A DNA stretch of 64,000 nucleotides, taken from NCBI GenBank assembly GCA_942493125.1, contig OW818667.1, forward strand, positions 1,736,001-1,800,000, given 5' to 3'. The notes below the pieces were generated by a model that saw only the letters and a program-made list of their open reading frames with translations, was not told the DNA's origin and searched no databases. Both the position numbers and the translations under genes were made by a program. This DNA comes from Fusibacter_C sp942493125 (GTDB lineage Bacteria > Bacillota > Clostridia > Peptostreptococcales > Acidaminobacteraceae). This document shows, one piece after another, positions 43,953 to 53,285 of this stretch. The stretch's first letter is position 1; the number at the start of each line of letters is the position of its first letter.

Positions 43953-45224
43953 TTAATTACCTAATATTGAATCGATTGATGCGAGGTCTTTTACTGGTAA
44001 CCATGCGCCATCTTTGTTCTCTGGATCAATTTTTGAAAGGTTCATTTCTTGAGTACCTGCTCTTAAGCCATCCGCATAATTGATTTCACCGCCAAATGGG
44101 TTGATGATTGGTGCTGATTCAAGGGCATCCATATAGTTTTCCCATGTGATGACGCCAACCACTCTCTTAAGGCCTTCAACAAAGAAGTGAGCAGCAATCC
44201 AGCCTGTCATAGCGTATACGTTTGTCTCATAACCAACTGTAAATTTCGAGAATTCCTCTAAAGCTTTTGCTCTTTCACCTTCAAAAGATACCCAACCATT
44301 GCCGTACACGTCGAATTTGCCTGCGATTTCATTGACGACGCCTTGTGCGATAACTGGTGACACGTTAACGTAAGTTGTGATCACATCTTTGTTCACGTTT
44401 TGCGCTGCCAACTCTTTGATGATTGTTGGAATCGTCGCTTGAATTGCAGCGCCTACGATGAAGTCAACATTTGCATCTTTGATCGATGTTACAGCAGAAG
44501 ATACGTCTGTAGCGCCTGCAGCGACTTGTTGCTCCACGAGCTCAACACTTAATTCTTTTGCCATTTCTTGAGCGCCCCACAATAAATCTTTACCAGCATC
44601 GTCGTTTGTATAGATGATGCCTATTTTTTTTGCGCCGAAGTCGCCAACAGCACGTGCGATCATGATTTTACCTTCTGTTTTATAGATTGGCTGAACAGGG
44701 AATATGCCTCTGTCTGCGCCTTCCGCTTTATCATTGTAGAGTTGGCCGATGCCTGTAGCAAAGTAGACTGCAGGAATGCCATAGCTTTTTATATCTTCGA
44801 TAGTCGCAGCGACAACAGGTGTACCAAAATGTCCGACTATAGCAAATACTTTTTCGTCTTCAACAAAGCTTGATAATGCCGCTTTGCCTTTTACTGGATC
44901 AAACTCGTCATCCACATGCTTGAAAACAAGTTGTCTGCCTTGGATGCCGCCTTCGTCATTGATTTTTTTAAAATAAGATTCGATACCAGCATTGAATGGA
45001 ACGCCAACTGGTGCAAACGCCCCTGATGTTGCCGCACTGTTTGCGACGACGATCTCAGTTTCAGAGATGCCTTGTGCCCATTCGAGTTCCGCCACTGCAG
45101 CTGTTGTTTCTTCAGCGCCTGCAACTGTTGTTGGCGCTTCAGTTGCCACTGCATCGTCTTTGCCACAAGCAGCAAGTGAAAATACCATGATGCATACTAA
45201 TAATAGTGATAAAATCTTTTTCAT
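43953..45224 (-). CDS. livK: Substrate-binding lipoprotein of a branched-chain amino acid-type ABC importer
   Basis: 423 residues. Lipobox LAAC at about residue 20, then a Thr/Ala/Glu-rich spacer (about 25-48) and a type 1 periplasmic-binding domain of the LivK/HAAT class: SETEIVVANSAATSGAFAPVG, FKKINDEGGIQGRQL and FAIVGHFGTPV. It captures amino acids or related amides outside the cell for LivHMGF. Its gene is last in the operon, 104 nt after livF, probably with separate expression. The exact ligand (Leu/Ile/Val, other amino acid, urea or amide) is not readable. Confidence 0.9.
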   Translation of the reverse strand: MKKILSLLLVCIMVFSLAACGKDDAVATEAPTTVAGAEETTAAVAELEWAQGISETEIVVANSAATSGAFAPVGVPFNAGIESYFKKINDEGGIQGRQLVFKHVDDEFDPVKGKAALSSFVEDEKVFAIVGHFGTPVVAATIEDIKSYGIPAVYFATGIGQLYNDKAEGADRGIFPVQPIYKTEGKIMIARAVGDFGAKKIGIIYTNDDAGKDLLWGAQEMAKELSVELVEQQVAAGATDVSSAVTSIKDANVDFIVGAAIQATIPTIIKELAAQNVNKDVITTYVNVSPVIAQGVVNEIAGKFDVYGNGWVSFEGERAKALEEFSKFTVGYETNVYAMTGWIAAHFFVEGLKRVVGVITWENYMDALESAPIINPFGGEINYADGLRAGTQEMNLSKIDPENKDGAWLPVKDLASIDSILGN

Positions 45225-45284
45225 TGTTTAATCCTCCTCATAAGTGTCTCAAGCAATTAATCAAAAATCTAGTGCTTATATATT

Positions 45285-45310
45285 AATTAAGGATGGGATA
45301 AGCCTTAATT
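45285..45310 (-). other. Hairpin between livF and livK
   Basis: AATTAAGG/CCTTAATT, 8-bp arms with a 10-nt loop and no U-run. It could protect or process the livK message; evidence is position only. Confidence 0.35.
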
Positions 45311-45328
45311 CAATATCACAATGCATCT

Positions 45329-46057
45329 TCAATGCGCGCCAAGGTAGGCCTCTATCAATTTTGGATCATTTCTTAGCGTTTCAGCCGGTCCATGTGTCTT
45401 AATTTGACCCAGCTCAAGCAAATAAGCGTAATCGGCTATCTTCAATGTTTGGGCGGCATTTTGCTCGACGATGATCACCGTTGTGCCTTCCTCTTTGATT
45501 TCTTTAACGATTCTCATAATATCTTGAACGATGAGTGGTGCAAGCCCAAGCGATGGTTCATCCAGTAATAGCACCTTGGGACTGCTCATAAGCGCACGAG
45601 CGATTGCCAGCATCTGCTGTTCACCACCAGAAAGCGTTGAAGCGACCTGATGCTTTCGATCTTTTAAAACTGGAAAGTACCGATAGACACGCTCAAAGTT
45701 ATTTTGTATCTGAACTTTGTTTTTAAGTGTGAAGGCACCTACTTTCAAGTTTTCCTCCACTGTGAACTCTCTAAAGACGGCGCGCCCTTCCGGTGATTGT
45801 GCGATGCCATTTGCCGCAATTTTGTTTGCTTCAACACCTGCGATTTCTTCATCGTACAATTGAATTGATCCGGAAATCGGCTCAACAAGTCCAGAAATAG
45901 TTCTGAGTGTGGAGGTTTTACCTGCACCATTCGCACCGAGTAACGCCACGATTTCGCCTTCTTTAACCTCAATATCAATGCCCTTAAGCGCTTCGACAGC
46001 ACCATACCTGACGATGAGACCCTTAATAGAAAGGGCGGATTTTTTATCACTGCGCAT
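45329..46057 (-). CDS. livF: Branched-chain amino acid-type ABC importer ATPase
   Basis: About 242 residues. Walker A GANGAGKTS, signature LSGGEQQMLAIARAL, Walker B LLLDEPSLGLAP and IVEQNAAQTL as switch region are LivF hallmarks. The start is the ATG (MRSDKKSALS) after GAGGTGG, which overlaps the livG end by 11 nt; a longer in-frame ORF is rejected. Confidence 0.94.
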   Translation of the reverse strand: MRSDKKSALSIKGLIVRYGAVEALKGIDIEVKEGEIVALLGANGAGKTSTLRTISGLVEPISGSIQLYDEEIAGVEANKIAANGIAQSPEGRAVFREFTVEENLKVGAFTLKNKVQIQNNFERVYRYFPVLKDRKHQVASTLSGGEQQMLAIARALMSSPKVLLLDEPSLGLAPLIVQDIMRIVKEIKEEGTTVIIVEQNAAQTLKIADYAYLLELGQIKTHGPAETLRNDPKLIEAYLGAH

Positions 46058-46859
46058 TTTCTTCCACCTCGATTCCCAAGTAAGCGACTTGAACGTCTTT
46101 ATTCTCTTTGATTGCTTTTGGCGTCCCCACTGCGAGAAATTTTCCAAAGGAAATCGCACATATCTGATCGCAAACGTCCATGACGAGCCTCATATCATGT
46201 TCTACCAGGAGTATTGAACACCCGAGCTCATCTCTGAGTTTTCGGATGAGCTTTGAAAGCTCGACGGTCTCAAAATCATTCAATCCAGCAGCCGGTTCAT
46301 CCAGAATGATCAATCTCGGATTAGACATAAGTGCTCTTGCAAATTCCACTTTTTTGAGGACACCATACGGCTGACCTCCGGCTGGTAGTTGCGCCCTGTC
46401 ATCGATGCCAAGAATGCTTAAAATCCGCATCGCTTCAGCACGGAGCGCTTTTTCTTCACGCCTTGCCCTCGGCAGCCTAAGCGCCTGGTCGAGAATCGTG
46501 GATTTGAAATCCACATGAGCACCAATGAGCACGTTGTCTATGACGCTAAGCTCTCTGATAAGCTCAACATTCTGAAAGGTTCTGACCAGACCGAGCTTTA
46601 TGATTTCGTGAACATTTTTCTCTAGGAGGTTATGTGTGACGCCTTGTCTATCCACAAAAGTGATTGCGCCCGCATTGGGTTTGTAAAACTGTGTGATACA
46701 ATTAAAAGCGGTCGTTTTGCCCGCACCATTGGGTCCGATTAATCCAAAGACTTCTTTTTCCTTAATCTCAAAGGAGAGATTATCAACTGCTTTTAGGCCA
46801 CCGAAAGCGATGGAAAGGCCTTCTACCTTAAGCACCATACCGTCTAAATTGCTTTGCAT
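46047..46859 (-). CDS. livG: Branched-chain amino acid-type ABC importer ATPase
   Basis: 270 residues. Walker A GPNGAGKTT, LVRTFQNVELIRELSVIDNV, Walker B LIILDEPAAGLND and LVEHDMRLVMDVCDQI are the LivG pattern. The signature region is GGQPYGVLKKVEFARAL; the usual LSYGQQ(R/K) reads QPYGVLKK here, a deviation in the ABC signature. Lies 1 nt after livM. Confidence 0.92.
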   Translation of the reverse strand: MQSNLDGMVLKVEGLSIAFGGLKAVDNLSFEIKEKEVFGLIGPNGAGKTTAFNCITQFYKPNAGAITFVDRQGVTHNLLEKNVHEIIKLGLVRTFQNVELIRELSVIDNVLIGAHVDFKSTILDQALRLPRARREEKALRAEAMRILSILGIDDRAQLPAGGQPYGVLKKVEFARALMSNPRLIILDEPAAGLNDFETVELSKLIRKLRDELGCSILLVEHDMRLVMDVCDQICAISFGKFLAVGTPKAIKENKDVQVAYLGIEVEENAQ

Positions 46860-46860
46860 A

Positions 46861-47850
46861 TTATTTCACCCCTTTTATCAAATTTCCAAAAAGTCGTTTT
46901 AGATCCGAGAACATATTCACGAGACCATTTGGATAGAAGATGATGACGAGTATGATCAACACGCCGTTTAGCACATACGACATTTCGCTGAAAAATGGTA
47001 TCTGTTTTAAAAACATATCCGGTACCGCAAAGACGATAACCGCACCGATCAGCGTGCCATATATCGATCGTAAGCCGCCGATAATGATCATCGCAAGGAA
47101 GTCGAGTGATAACTTAAGTGACCAGATCGTCGGATAAGAATACTTGATGAAATGCACGTACAAAACCCCAGCGATACTGGCGTACATCGTCGCAAGCGCA
47201 AATGCGATCAATCTATGATTTAGAAGGTTGACGCCCATTGCCTGTGAAGCAGCCTCACTGCCTCTCATGGCGTTAAGCGCGCGACCTAAGCGGCCATTCA
47301 TCATATTATAAGTTAGAAGCATGACGATAATGAGCGTCGCCACAACAAAATAGTACATACCTGTTCGATCTAGCTCGACGGAACCAAGTAGAGTTGGGTA
47401 GCTCGCCGTCTTACCACTAAACCCACCAGTAAAAAAGTCAAATTCCTCAAACGTCTTTTTCAATATCTCAGAGACGGCAAGTGTGGCAATAGCCAAGTAG
47501 ATGCCTTCAATTTTAAGCGATACAAGACCTATCAATATGCCGAGTAGCGTCGGAATCACAACCGCTAAAATCATGCCCACTTCAAATGGAAGACCCATAT
47601 CCATCGTAAAATAGGCCGACAGATATGCCGCAAGTCCCATAAAACCAGCCGTACCAAGAGATATAAGCCCGGAGTATCCGAGTAATATATTGAGTCCAAG
47701 CGCAGCAATTGCCAATATGAATGTGCCCCCGAGCGTCGTTACATAACTGACTTTAAAAATGCCCATTTCTGCCAATTGAGGAACAAGCGCCAATAAAAGA
47801 CCCAAAATGACAAAATGCAAATGCGGACTTTTAATAATCTTTTTCATCAT
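46861..47850 (-). CDS. livM: Branched-chain amino acid-type ABC importer permease
   Basis: 329 residues with about 9-10 TM helices. LNILLGYSGLISLGTAGFMGLAAYLSAYFT and the coupling loop MRGSEAASQAMGVN are LivM features. Forms the membrane channel with LivH; starts 5 nt after livH. Confidence 0.93.
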   Translation of the reverse strand: MMKKIIKSPHLHFVILGLLLALVPQLAEMGIFKVSYVTTLGGTFILAIAALGLNILLGYSGLISLGTAGFMGLAAYLSAYFTMDMGLPFEVGMILAVVIPTLLGILIGLVSLKIEGIYLAIATLAVSEILKKTFEEFDFFTGGFSGKTASYPTLLGSVELDRTGMYYFVVATLIIVMLLTYNMMNGRLGRALNAMRGSEAASQAMGVNLLNHRLIAFALATMYASIAGVLYVHFIKYSYPTIWSLKLSLDFLAMIIIGGLRSIYGTLIGAVIVFAVPDMFLKQIPFFSEMSYVLNGVLIILVIIFYPNGLVNMFSDLKRLFGNLIKGVK

Positions 47851-47855
47851 GTCAC

Positions 47856-48731
47856 CTACACCTTTTTTATGATTTTCTTGCCAAATAGACCATAAGGTCT
47901 AAATACCAAGAATAATAGGATCAAAATGTATAATATCTGACCGCCCCAGACCGAGCTTCCATAATAAAGCAATAGGTTTCTGCTGATACCGATGATATAC
48001 GCGCCCACCACGGGACCGTAAAATGTTTGAAAACCCCCGAGAACAACTGCTACCAGCGCGTTTAGCTGCACATCATCCATAATGTGGAGCGTGACTGAAG
48101 TCATTGGCGCCGTCATAACACCTGAAATGACACCCAGTGCACCTGCGACTGCCCATGCACCCATGGTCACCGTCTTTGTCGGCACGCCCATCAGCTTCGC
48201 CGTATACTCATTGGACGCCGTCGCCCTTATTGCCAAGCCGACTTTCGTCTTTTGAAGGATAAAAAATAAACCACCCATGACCAACAAGCCAAAGAAAATA
48301 TTAAAGATGCCATTGTAAGAAATATCCGCACCTAAAACTGAAACATTGCCCGTTTCAATCATCTTTGGCAATCTCAGTGGATCGACCCCAAACAAGAGCG
48401 GTGCAATACCAAGCACGATCATGATCATCCCCAAAGTGATGATTTGCTTCGCCTCAGGATGTACCTTTTTTGTATGCCTTATGATCACAAAGTCAATCAA
48501 TAAACCGATGATGATAGAGCTGACGATGCCGCCCAAAACGGCTAGCCATATGTTGATCCCAAATTTGTTGAACAGATATGTGACGACAAATGTATTGAAC
48601 ATCGCCACTGCACCTTGAGAGAAATTGACGATGTTCGACGTCCTGAAAATGATGATGATACTCAATGCAGCCAATGCGTATATGCTTCCAGTTTCTAAGC
48701 TTCGCAAAATAACTTGAATAAACGTACTCAC
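47856..48731 (-). CDS. livH: Branched-chain amino acid-type ABC importer permease
   Basis: 291 residues with about eight TM helices. IIIIFRTSNIVNFSQGAVAMFNTFV and the coupling loop IRATASNEYTAKLMGV identify LivH. First gene of the livHMGFK operon, placed after a sigma54-like element. Confidence 0.93.
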   Translation of the reverse strand: MSTFIQVILRSLETGSIYALAALSIIIIFRTSNIVNFSQGAVAMFNTFVVTYLFNKFGINIWLAVLGGIVSSIIIGLLIDFVIIRHTKKVHPEAKQIITLGMIMIVLGIAPLLFGVDPLRLPKMIETGNVSVLGADISYNGIFNIFFGLLVMGGLFFILQKTKVGLAIRATASNEYTAKLMGVPTKTVTMGAWAVAGALGVISGVMTAPMTSVTLHIMDDVQLNALVAVVLGGFQTFYGPVVGAYIIGISRNLLLYYGSSVWGGQILYILILLFLVFRPYGLFGKKIIKKV

Positions 48732-48790
48732 AATTGTTCACCCCACCCAATCATTTTTTTAAAACGCACCTTAAATCTCATATTAAAATA

Positions 48791-48807
48791 AGCAATTCTT
48801 GTGCCAA
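48791..48807 (-). promoter_or_regulatory. Sigma54-like (-24/-12) element upstream of livH
   Basis: On the minus strand TTGGCACAAGAATTGCT matches the RpoN consensus (TTGGCAC-N5-TTGCT) with GG and GC exactly 10 nt apart, about 60 nt upstream of livH. The same DNA can be read as a sigma-A promoter (TTGGCA, 16 nt, TAATAT), so the two are alternatives. No enhancer-binding protein gene is in the window. Confidence 0.55.
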
Positions 48808-48893
48808 CTTTCACCTACTCATGCGAATTGTGCCATTTCAAGGTGTAGATAAAACACATCATCTAAACTGTCGTATGTATCACAAAAAAATAA

Positions 48894-48945
48894 AGAAGAT
48901 GTTCAAATTATGTACAATTTCCTGTACACTATTTGAACATCTTCT
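48894..48945 (-). terminator. Terminator of the aro operon
   Basis: Long stem AGAAGATGTTCAAAT/ATTTGAACATCTTCT with an inner GTACA/TGTAC pair; on the minus strand the tail is TTATTTTTTTG. Located 22 nt after aroE. Confidence 0.92.
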
Positions 48946-48967
48946 AATCGAATCAATCTTTCAAGTT

Positions 48968-49780
48968 TTATTCAATTTCTAAAGAGTTTTCAATCTCAAT
49001 AGAGAGTTTGTCTATTGACAAGGGCCTATCAAGCCAGATTTCTTCAGCTTTTACAGCTTGAGCGATGAGCATTTTTAAACCATTTATACCATGTATCCCT
49101 AACTTGTTTGCTAGTTCTAATAAAGGTGTGACTGCTGGGTTATAATTGAGATCAAATATGAACCCATGATTTGACAACGCTTTATTTTCAATGGTTTCAG
49201 TCATTTCACTGCCACTATGACCCATTGGTGTACAGTTTACTAACAAATCTGAAGCCATACTATGATGATTAAACGATGCATAATCCATGCAAGTGTGTTT
49301 GTAGAATTTTAATCGCGCTTTATCGGGATCTCTCGAAACGATGACGATTTCTTCAAAACCTAAATCTTCTAATGCAACAACTGCCATCTTTGCAGCACCA
49401 CCCGATCCTAGAATAGTAGCACGCTTGCGATTCTCGATGCCAATCTCATGAATACACGTCATAAAACCATAATAATCCGTATTGTACCCTTTGAAAGCAC
49501 CATCGGCGTTTATGACTGTGTTGACTGCCCCTATCCGAGCTGCAGCAAGATCGATATCATCAAGAAGGGGGATAATCAATTCCTTATAAGGTATCGTTAC
49601 ATTAAACCCATCCAGTCTCTTGAGCTTCATTCGCGTCAGCTCTCCAGCAAAGGTATCCTTAGGTATCTCGACCAAATCGTAGGTTGCCGTTATTCCAAGT
49701 ATCTCATAAATCGCATGATGTATTTTTGGGGACAGACTATAACCCAGTGTTTCTCCGAGCAGTCCAAATTTATTATTCAT
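48968..49780 (-). CDS. aroE: Shikimate dehydrogenase
   Basis: About 270 residues. GLLGETLGYSLSPKIHH (shikimate site), the catalytic Lys in NVTIPYKELI, NTDYYGF, the NADP loop LGSGGAAKMAVVAL and the C-terminal GLKMLIAQA are present. It reduces 3-dehydroshikimate. Start at the ATG after AGGGTGG, overlapping the aroC end by 8 nt. Confidence 0.94.
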   Translation of the reverse strand: MNNKFGLLGETLGYSLSPKIHHAIYEILGITATYDLVEIPKDTFAGELTRMKLKRLDGFNVTIPYKELIIPLLDDIDLAAARIGAVNTVINADGAFKGYNTDYYGFMTCIHEIGIENRKRATILGSGGAAKMAVVALEDLGFEEIVIVSRDPDKARLKFYKHTCMDYASFNHHSMASDLLVNCTPMGHSGSEMTETIENKALSNHGFIFDLNYNPAVTPLLELANKLGIHGINGLKMLIAQAVKAEEIWLDRPLSIDKLSIEIENSLEIE

Positions 49781-50873
49781 AAAAACGGCCACCCTGCTCT
49801 TTAAGAAGCATATCAAGCAAAACGACAGCAGTGACTGCTTTGACGATAGGAACGGCGCGAAGGGCTACACAAGGATCATGTCGGCCTGTAACCTCGAGCT
49901 TTGTCATCTCAGACTTTTCAAAGTCGAGCGTCTCTTGTGACAATGAGATTGATGCGGTTGGCTTGAAAACACAGGTAAAGAGAACTGGCATGCCGTTTGT
50001 GATGCCGCCATTGATACCGCCGTTGTGATTGGCATTTGTCTTGATATTGCCCTGATGGTCCATTACGAAAGCATCGATTACCTCGCTTCCTCGTTTTTTA
50101 GAAAAATCGAAACCATCGCCGAAGCTGACACCTTTAACAGCGGGTATGCCAAATACGGCATATGAGATTTGACTTTCTACTGTGTCGAAAAATGGCGCAC
50201 CAAGGCCGACTGGCAAACCAAACACGGCTATTTCAACTGTTGCACCTATTGAATCACCTGCATCCTTTGCAGCTTCAACTTCTGCAAGCAGCGTTTTGCT
50301 ATGCGCTTCAAATATATTATAAGGCGCAAGATCAAGTGCTTCGAGTTCAGCATCATAGTGAGAGTGCGCACTTAACGACTTACTTTTTACTTTGCCAATA
50401 CTGGCAACATGACCGGCGATTTTGATTCCATGTGTTGCGAGAATCTGTTCTGCAATCGCTCCTGCAAAGACGAGTGGCGCTGTGAGTCTAGCAGAAAAAT
50501 GGCCACCGCCCCTTGGATCATAGGCGCCATGAGATTTGATAAAACCCGTATAATCCGCATGACCTGGTCTGAACACTTTTTTGTGCGCATCATAATCTTC
50601 TGATTTTTTGTCCGCATTTTGAAACTGTACACAGAGTGGTGTGCCTGTCGTCCTGCCATCATAGACACCGCTGACGATCTCAAAGCGATCTTGTTCTTGT
50701 CTACCTGTCGTCAAGGCACTTTGACCAGGACGGCGTTGCTTCAATCGATGGTCAATAAAAGCGACATCTAGTTTGATATTTGGAGGCAACCCGTCTATTA
50801 CGCAGCCGACTGCTGAACCGTGTGATTCTCCAAATAAAGAGATAACCATTTGTTTTCCTATGCTACTCGACAT
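49773..50873 (-). CDS. aroC: Chorismate synthase
   Basis: 366 residues. GESHGSAVGCVIDGLPP at the N-terminus, DYTGFIKSHGAYDPRGGGHFSARLT, NGGINGGITNGMP and the C-terminal RHDPCVALRAVPI are the FMN-dependent chorismate synthase signatures. Overlaps aroA by 11 nt. Confidence 0.96.
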   Translation of the reverse strand: MSSSIGKQMVISLFGESHGSAVGCVIDGLPPNIKLDVAFIDHRLKQRRPGQSALTTGRQEQDRFEIVSGVYDGRTTGTPLCVQFQNADKKSEDYDAHKKVFRPGHADYTGFIKSHGAYDPRGGGHFSARLTAPLVFAGAIAEQILATHGIKIAGHVASIGKVKSKSLSAHSHYDAELEALDLAPYNIFEAHSKTLLAEVEAAKDAGDSIGATVEIAVFGLPVGLGAPFFDTVESQISYAVFGIPAVKGVSFGDGFDFSKKRGSEVIDAFVMDHQGNIKTNANHNGGINGGITNGMPVLFTCVFKPTASISLSQETLDFEKSEMTKLEVTGRHDPCVALRAVPIVKAVTAVVLLDMLLKEQGGRFYE

Positions 50874-52116
50874 TTATAATACCTCCTAAGCTTTGATAAA
50901 CTGTCCAAAATTCAGGGTATGATTTTCGGATACATTCTGCCCCACAAATCTTTGTTATGCCTTCAGCCCGCGTAGCAGCTATGGCTAGAGCCATTGCAAT
51001 TCTATGATCATTCCATGCGTGCACGATTGTGCCATGTAGTTTCTCAACGCCGATAAATGTCAATCCATCTTCGTGTTCAGTAATCTTTGCACCCATCTTA
51101 TTAAGCTCCGTCGCGATCGCCTTTAGTCTATCCGATTCTTTAAAGCGTAAGCGCCCAGCATTGATAATACTGGATGTACCAGGGGTTAAGGCACAAAGCA
51201 CCGCCAGTATCGGCACGAGATCCGGACATTGTGAAACGTCGATAGGTTCGCTCGTATCTGTTCTTGAAAGCACTTTAAGTATCGCACGATCCGCCTGTTT
51301 TGAGTGTTCGTCCAAACCAGTGACATGCACATCATTTCCAATGTGAGAAGCGACAAGCCAAAAGGCCGCTTGAGAATAATCGCCTTCAATGGTCATGTTG
51401 CACCCTTGATATACTTGATTGCCTTTAATGTGATACTCTAGCTGAGAGCGTTTTTCTATGTCTATTCCAAAAGCCTGAAGACAAGCCGTCGTCAATTCTA
51501 TATAATCCTTTGATTCGAGTGGCGGTACTATTGTAATTGAAGATTTCCCATTGAGCAATGGCAATACGAACAAAAGGCCACTGATAAACTGTGAGCTGAT
51601 ATTGCCGACAAGCGTGAAATGATCGGGTTTTAAAGAACCTTCTATCGTCAATGGCAAGCCACCATTTTTCGCTTCATAACTGATTTTTTGGTTGTCAAAT
51701 ATATCGTAATACGGCTGGAAAGGCCGCTGAGAGAGTCTATTGGAACCCTTGTACACGACAGGTCCATCGAGCAAATGGAAAAGCGGCATCAAAAATCGTG
51801 CTGTAGAGCCAGATTCATTGCAATCAATGACCGTTTCTTTTGTAGCTGACTTATATGAAATCCTTGTTTGCACTGATGGATTGACGATGCGCAGACTGCT
51901 ATTTGTCAGCTGAGTGATCTCTGCGCCAAATTGCTTCATGGCTTCAAGCGTGGCGATGATGTCATCAGACAAGGCTATGTTGTCTAGAATCGATGGCCTC
52001 TCAGAAAGGCCAGCACAGATAACCGCGCGATGACTCATGCTTTTAGAGGGTGGTGCCATGACGTCTCCAGATAGTTTGGAAGGGGTAATTGAGACATCAT
52101 AATTTTGAGTTTGCAT
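50863..52116 (-). CDS. aroA: 3-phosphoshikimate 1-carboxyvinyltransferase (EPSP synthase)
   Basis: About 417 residues. PPSKSMSHRAVICAG, DCNESGSTARFLMPL and RLRFKESDRLKAIATEL are the shikimate-3-phosphate and PEP sites. NESGSTARF differs from the glyphosate-sensitive LGNAGTAMRPL form, so it reads as a class II enzyme. Start chosen at the ATG after AGGAGG, 20 nt inside the aroB end; a longer in-frame ORF is rejected. Confidence 0.95.
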   Translation of the reverse strand: MQTQNYDVSITPSKLSGDVMAPPSKSMSHRAVICAGLSERPSILDNIALSDDIIATLEAMKQFGAEITQLTNSSLRIVNPSVQTRISYKSATKETVIDCNESGSTARFLMPLFHLLDGPVVYKGSNRLSQRPFQPYYDIFDNQKISYEAKNGGLPLTIEGSLKPDHFTLVGNISSQFISGLLFVLPLLNGKSSITIVPPLESKDYIELTTACLQAFGIDIEKRSQLEYHIKGNQVYQGCNMTIEGDYSQAAFWLVASHIGNDVHVTGLDEHSKQADRAILKVLSRTDTSEPIDVSQCPDLVPILAVLCALTPGTSSIINAGRLRFKESDRLKAIATELNKMGAKITEHEDGLTFIGVEKLHGTIVHAWNDHRIAMALAIAATRAEGITKICGAECIRKSYPEFWTVYQSLGGIINVE

Positions 52117-53164
52117 GTAAACCTCCTGCAAATAAAGAAAGTGCGGTTTCAATGGACCCTTTACCCAGCTCCAGTGCGCCAATGCGTTTTAATGCAATCC
52201 ATGTGATCAAACTACCGCTTGATTTTTTGTCGACTTTCATCGCCTCAAGCACACTACGTGTATTTGTCAACGTTACATCGCCTAAACTGACTGGTAGATC
52301 AAATTTGCGAATCACTTTGATGATGCGTTTGAATGCTTGCATGGATAAATCGCCTTTTTCTAGAGCAATTCTCGCCATAGCCGCCATACCTATTGCCACG
52401 CTTTCCCCGTGTAAATATGTTTCATAATGACCATGCTGCTCTATCGCGTGACCAATTGTATGTCCAAAGTTCAATAGATTGCGTATGCCATGATCTTTTT
52501 CATCAACCATCACGAGGTTGGCTTTGATTGCACAACAACTGTTGATGATGTCTTCAATATGATTGGTCACATCGGCTTTGTCATACTGTTCAAGCTTGTT
52601 GAAAAGCACATCGTCAAAGCCCAATCCGTATTTGATGACCTCAGCCATGCCGTTTGAAAATTCTCTAGCCGGTAACGTCTGTAGAAATTCTGGGTCGATG
52701 TAAACAGCCTCAGGTTGATAAAAGGCGCCCACTAGATTTTTGCCAGCTTCTAAATTTATGCCAACTTTTCCACCGACACTGCTATCTACCATGGCTAATA
52801 GTGAAGTCGGTATCTGTACCCATTTTATACCCCGCATGTAAGTGGCAGCGACAAAACCTGCAAGATCGCCCACGACGCCGCCGCCAATAGCAATGACGAC
52901 GCCACCTCTTGTGATCCCCAGCTCTGCCATCTCGTTTAAGACGCGTTCATACGTCGCAATAGTCTTGGAGGCTTCACCCGCTGGAATATCGATGATCTTG
53001 AATCCATCGAATAGTGTGCCGTAAATCGTACGGATGTTGTGATCTGTCAGTATGACGTGATCACCTGAGATGCAAAGTCTCCCCAGTAGATCCGTTTGTA
53101 CCATGCCTTTTTCTATGTGGATGTCATAAGACTTATTTTCTAGTTTCAATGTTAATGCTTTCAT
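52097..53164 (-). CDS. aroB: 3-dehydroquinate synthase
   Basis: 355 residues. NAD- and metal-site motifs are GGVVGDLAGFVAATYMRGI, PTSLLAMVDSSVGGKVGIN, NLVGAFYQP, EVIKYG and LLNFGHTIGHAIE. It closes the ring to 3-dehydroquinate. First gene of aroB-aroA-aroC-aroE, with three tandem 16-bp repeats directly upstream. aroD/aroQ, aroK and the DAHP synthase gene are absent here. Confidence 0.96.
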   Translation of the reverse strand: MKALTLKLENKSYDIHIEKGMVQTDLLGRLCISGDHVILTDHNIRTIYGTLFDGFKIIDIPAGEASKTIATYERVLNEMAELGITRGGVVIAIGGGVVGDLAGFVAATYMRGIKWVQIPTSLLAMVDSSVGGKVGINLEAGKNLVGAFYQPEAVYIDPEFLQTLPAREFSNGMAEVIKYGLGFDDVLFNKLEQYDKADVTNHIEDIINSCCAIKANLVMVDEKDHGIRNLLNFGHTIGHAIEQHGHYETYLHGESVAIGMAAMARIALEKGDLSMQAFKRIIKVIRKFDLPVSLGDVTLTNTRSVLEAMKVDKKSSGSLITWIALKRIGALELGKGSIETALSLFAGGLHANSKL

Positions 53165-53179
53165 AAACCTCTACTCCTA

Positions 53180-53227
53180 TATGTTTACATAGCTAAATGC
53201 TTTCATAGCTATATGTTTTCATGACTA
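53180..53227 (-). repeat. Three tandem 16-bp repeats upstream of aroB
   Basis: On the minus strand the units are TAGTCATGAAAACATA, TAGCTATGAAAGCATT and TAGCTATGTAAACATA, back to back, ending at the AGGAG ribosome site of aroB. Exact 16-bp phasing with 12-14 identities between units argues against chance. A role in transcription or translation control of the aro operon is inferred. Confidence 0.8.
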
Positions 53228-53285
53228 TATTATATCATCATATGATTCATTGCATCATTCTAATTTAAAAACCCTATAATGCAGA

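Noticed and set aside
53180..53227. CRISPR array
   Set aside because: Only three 16-bp units with no spacers and no cas genes in the window.
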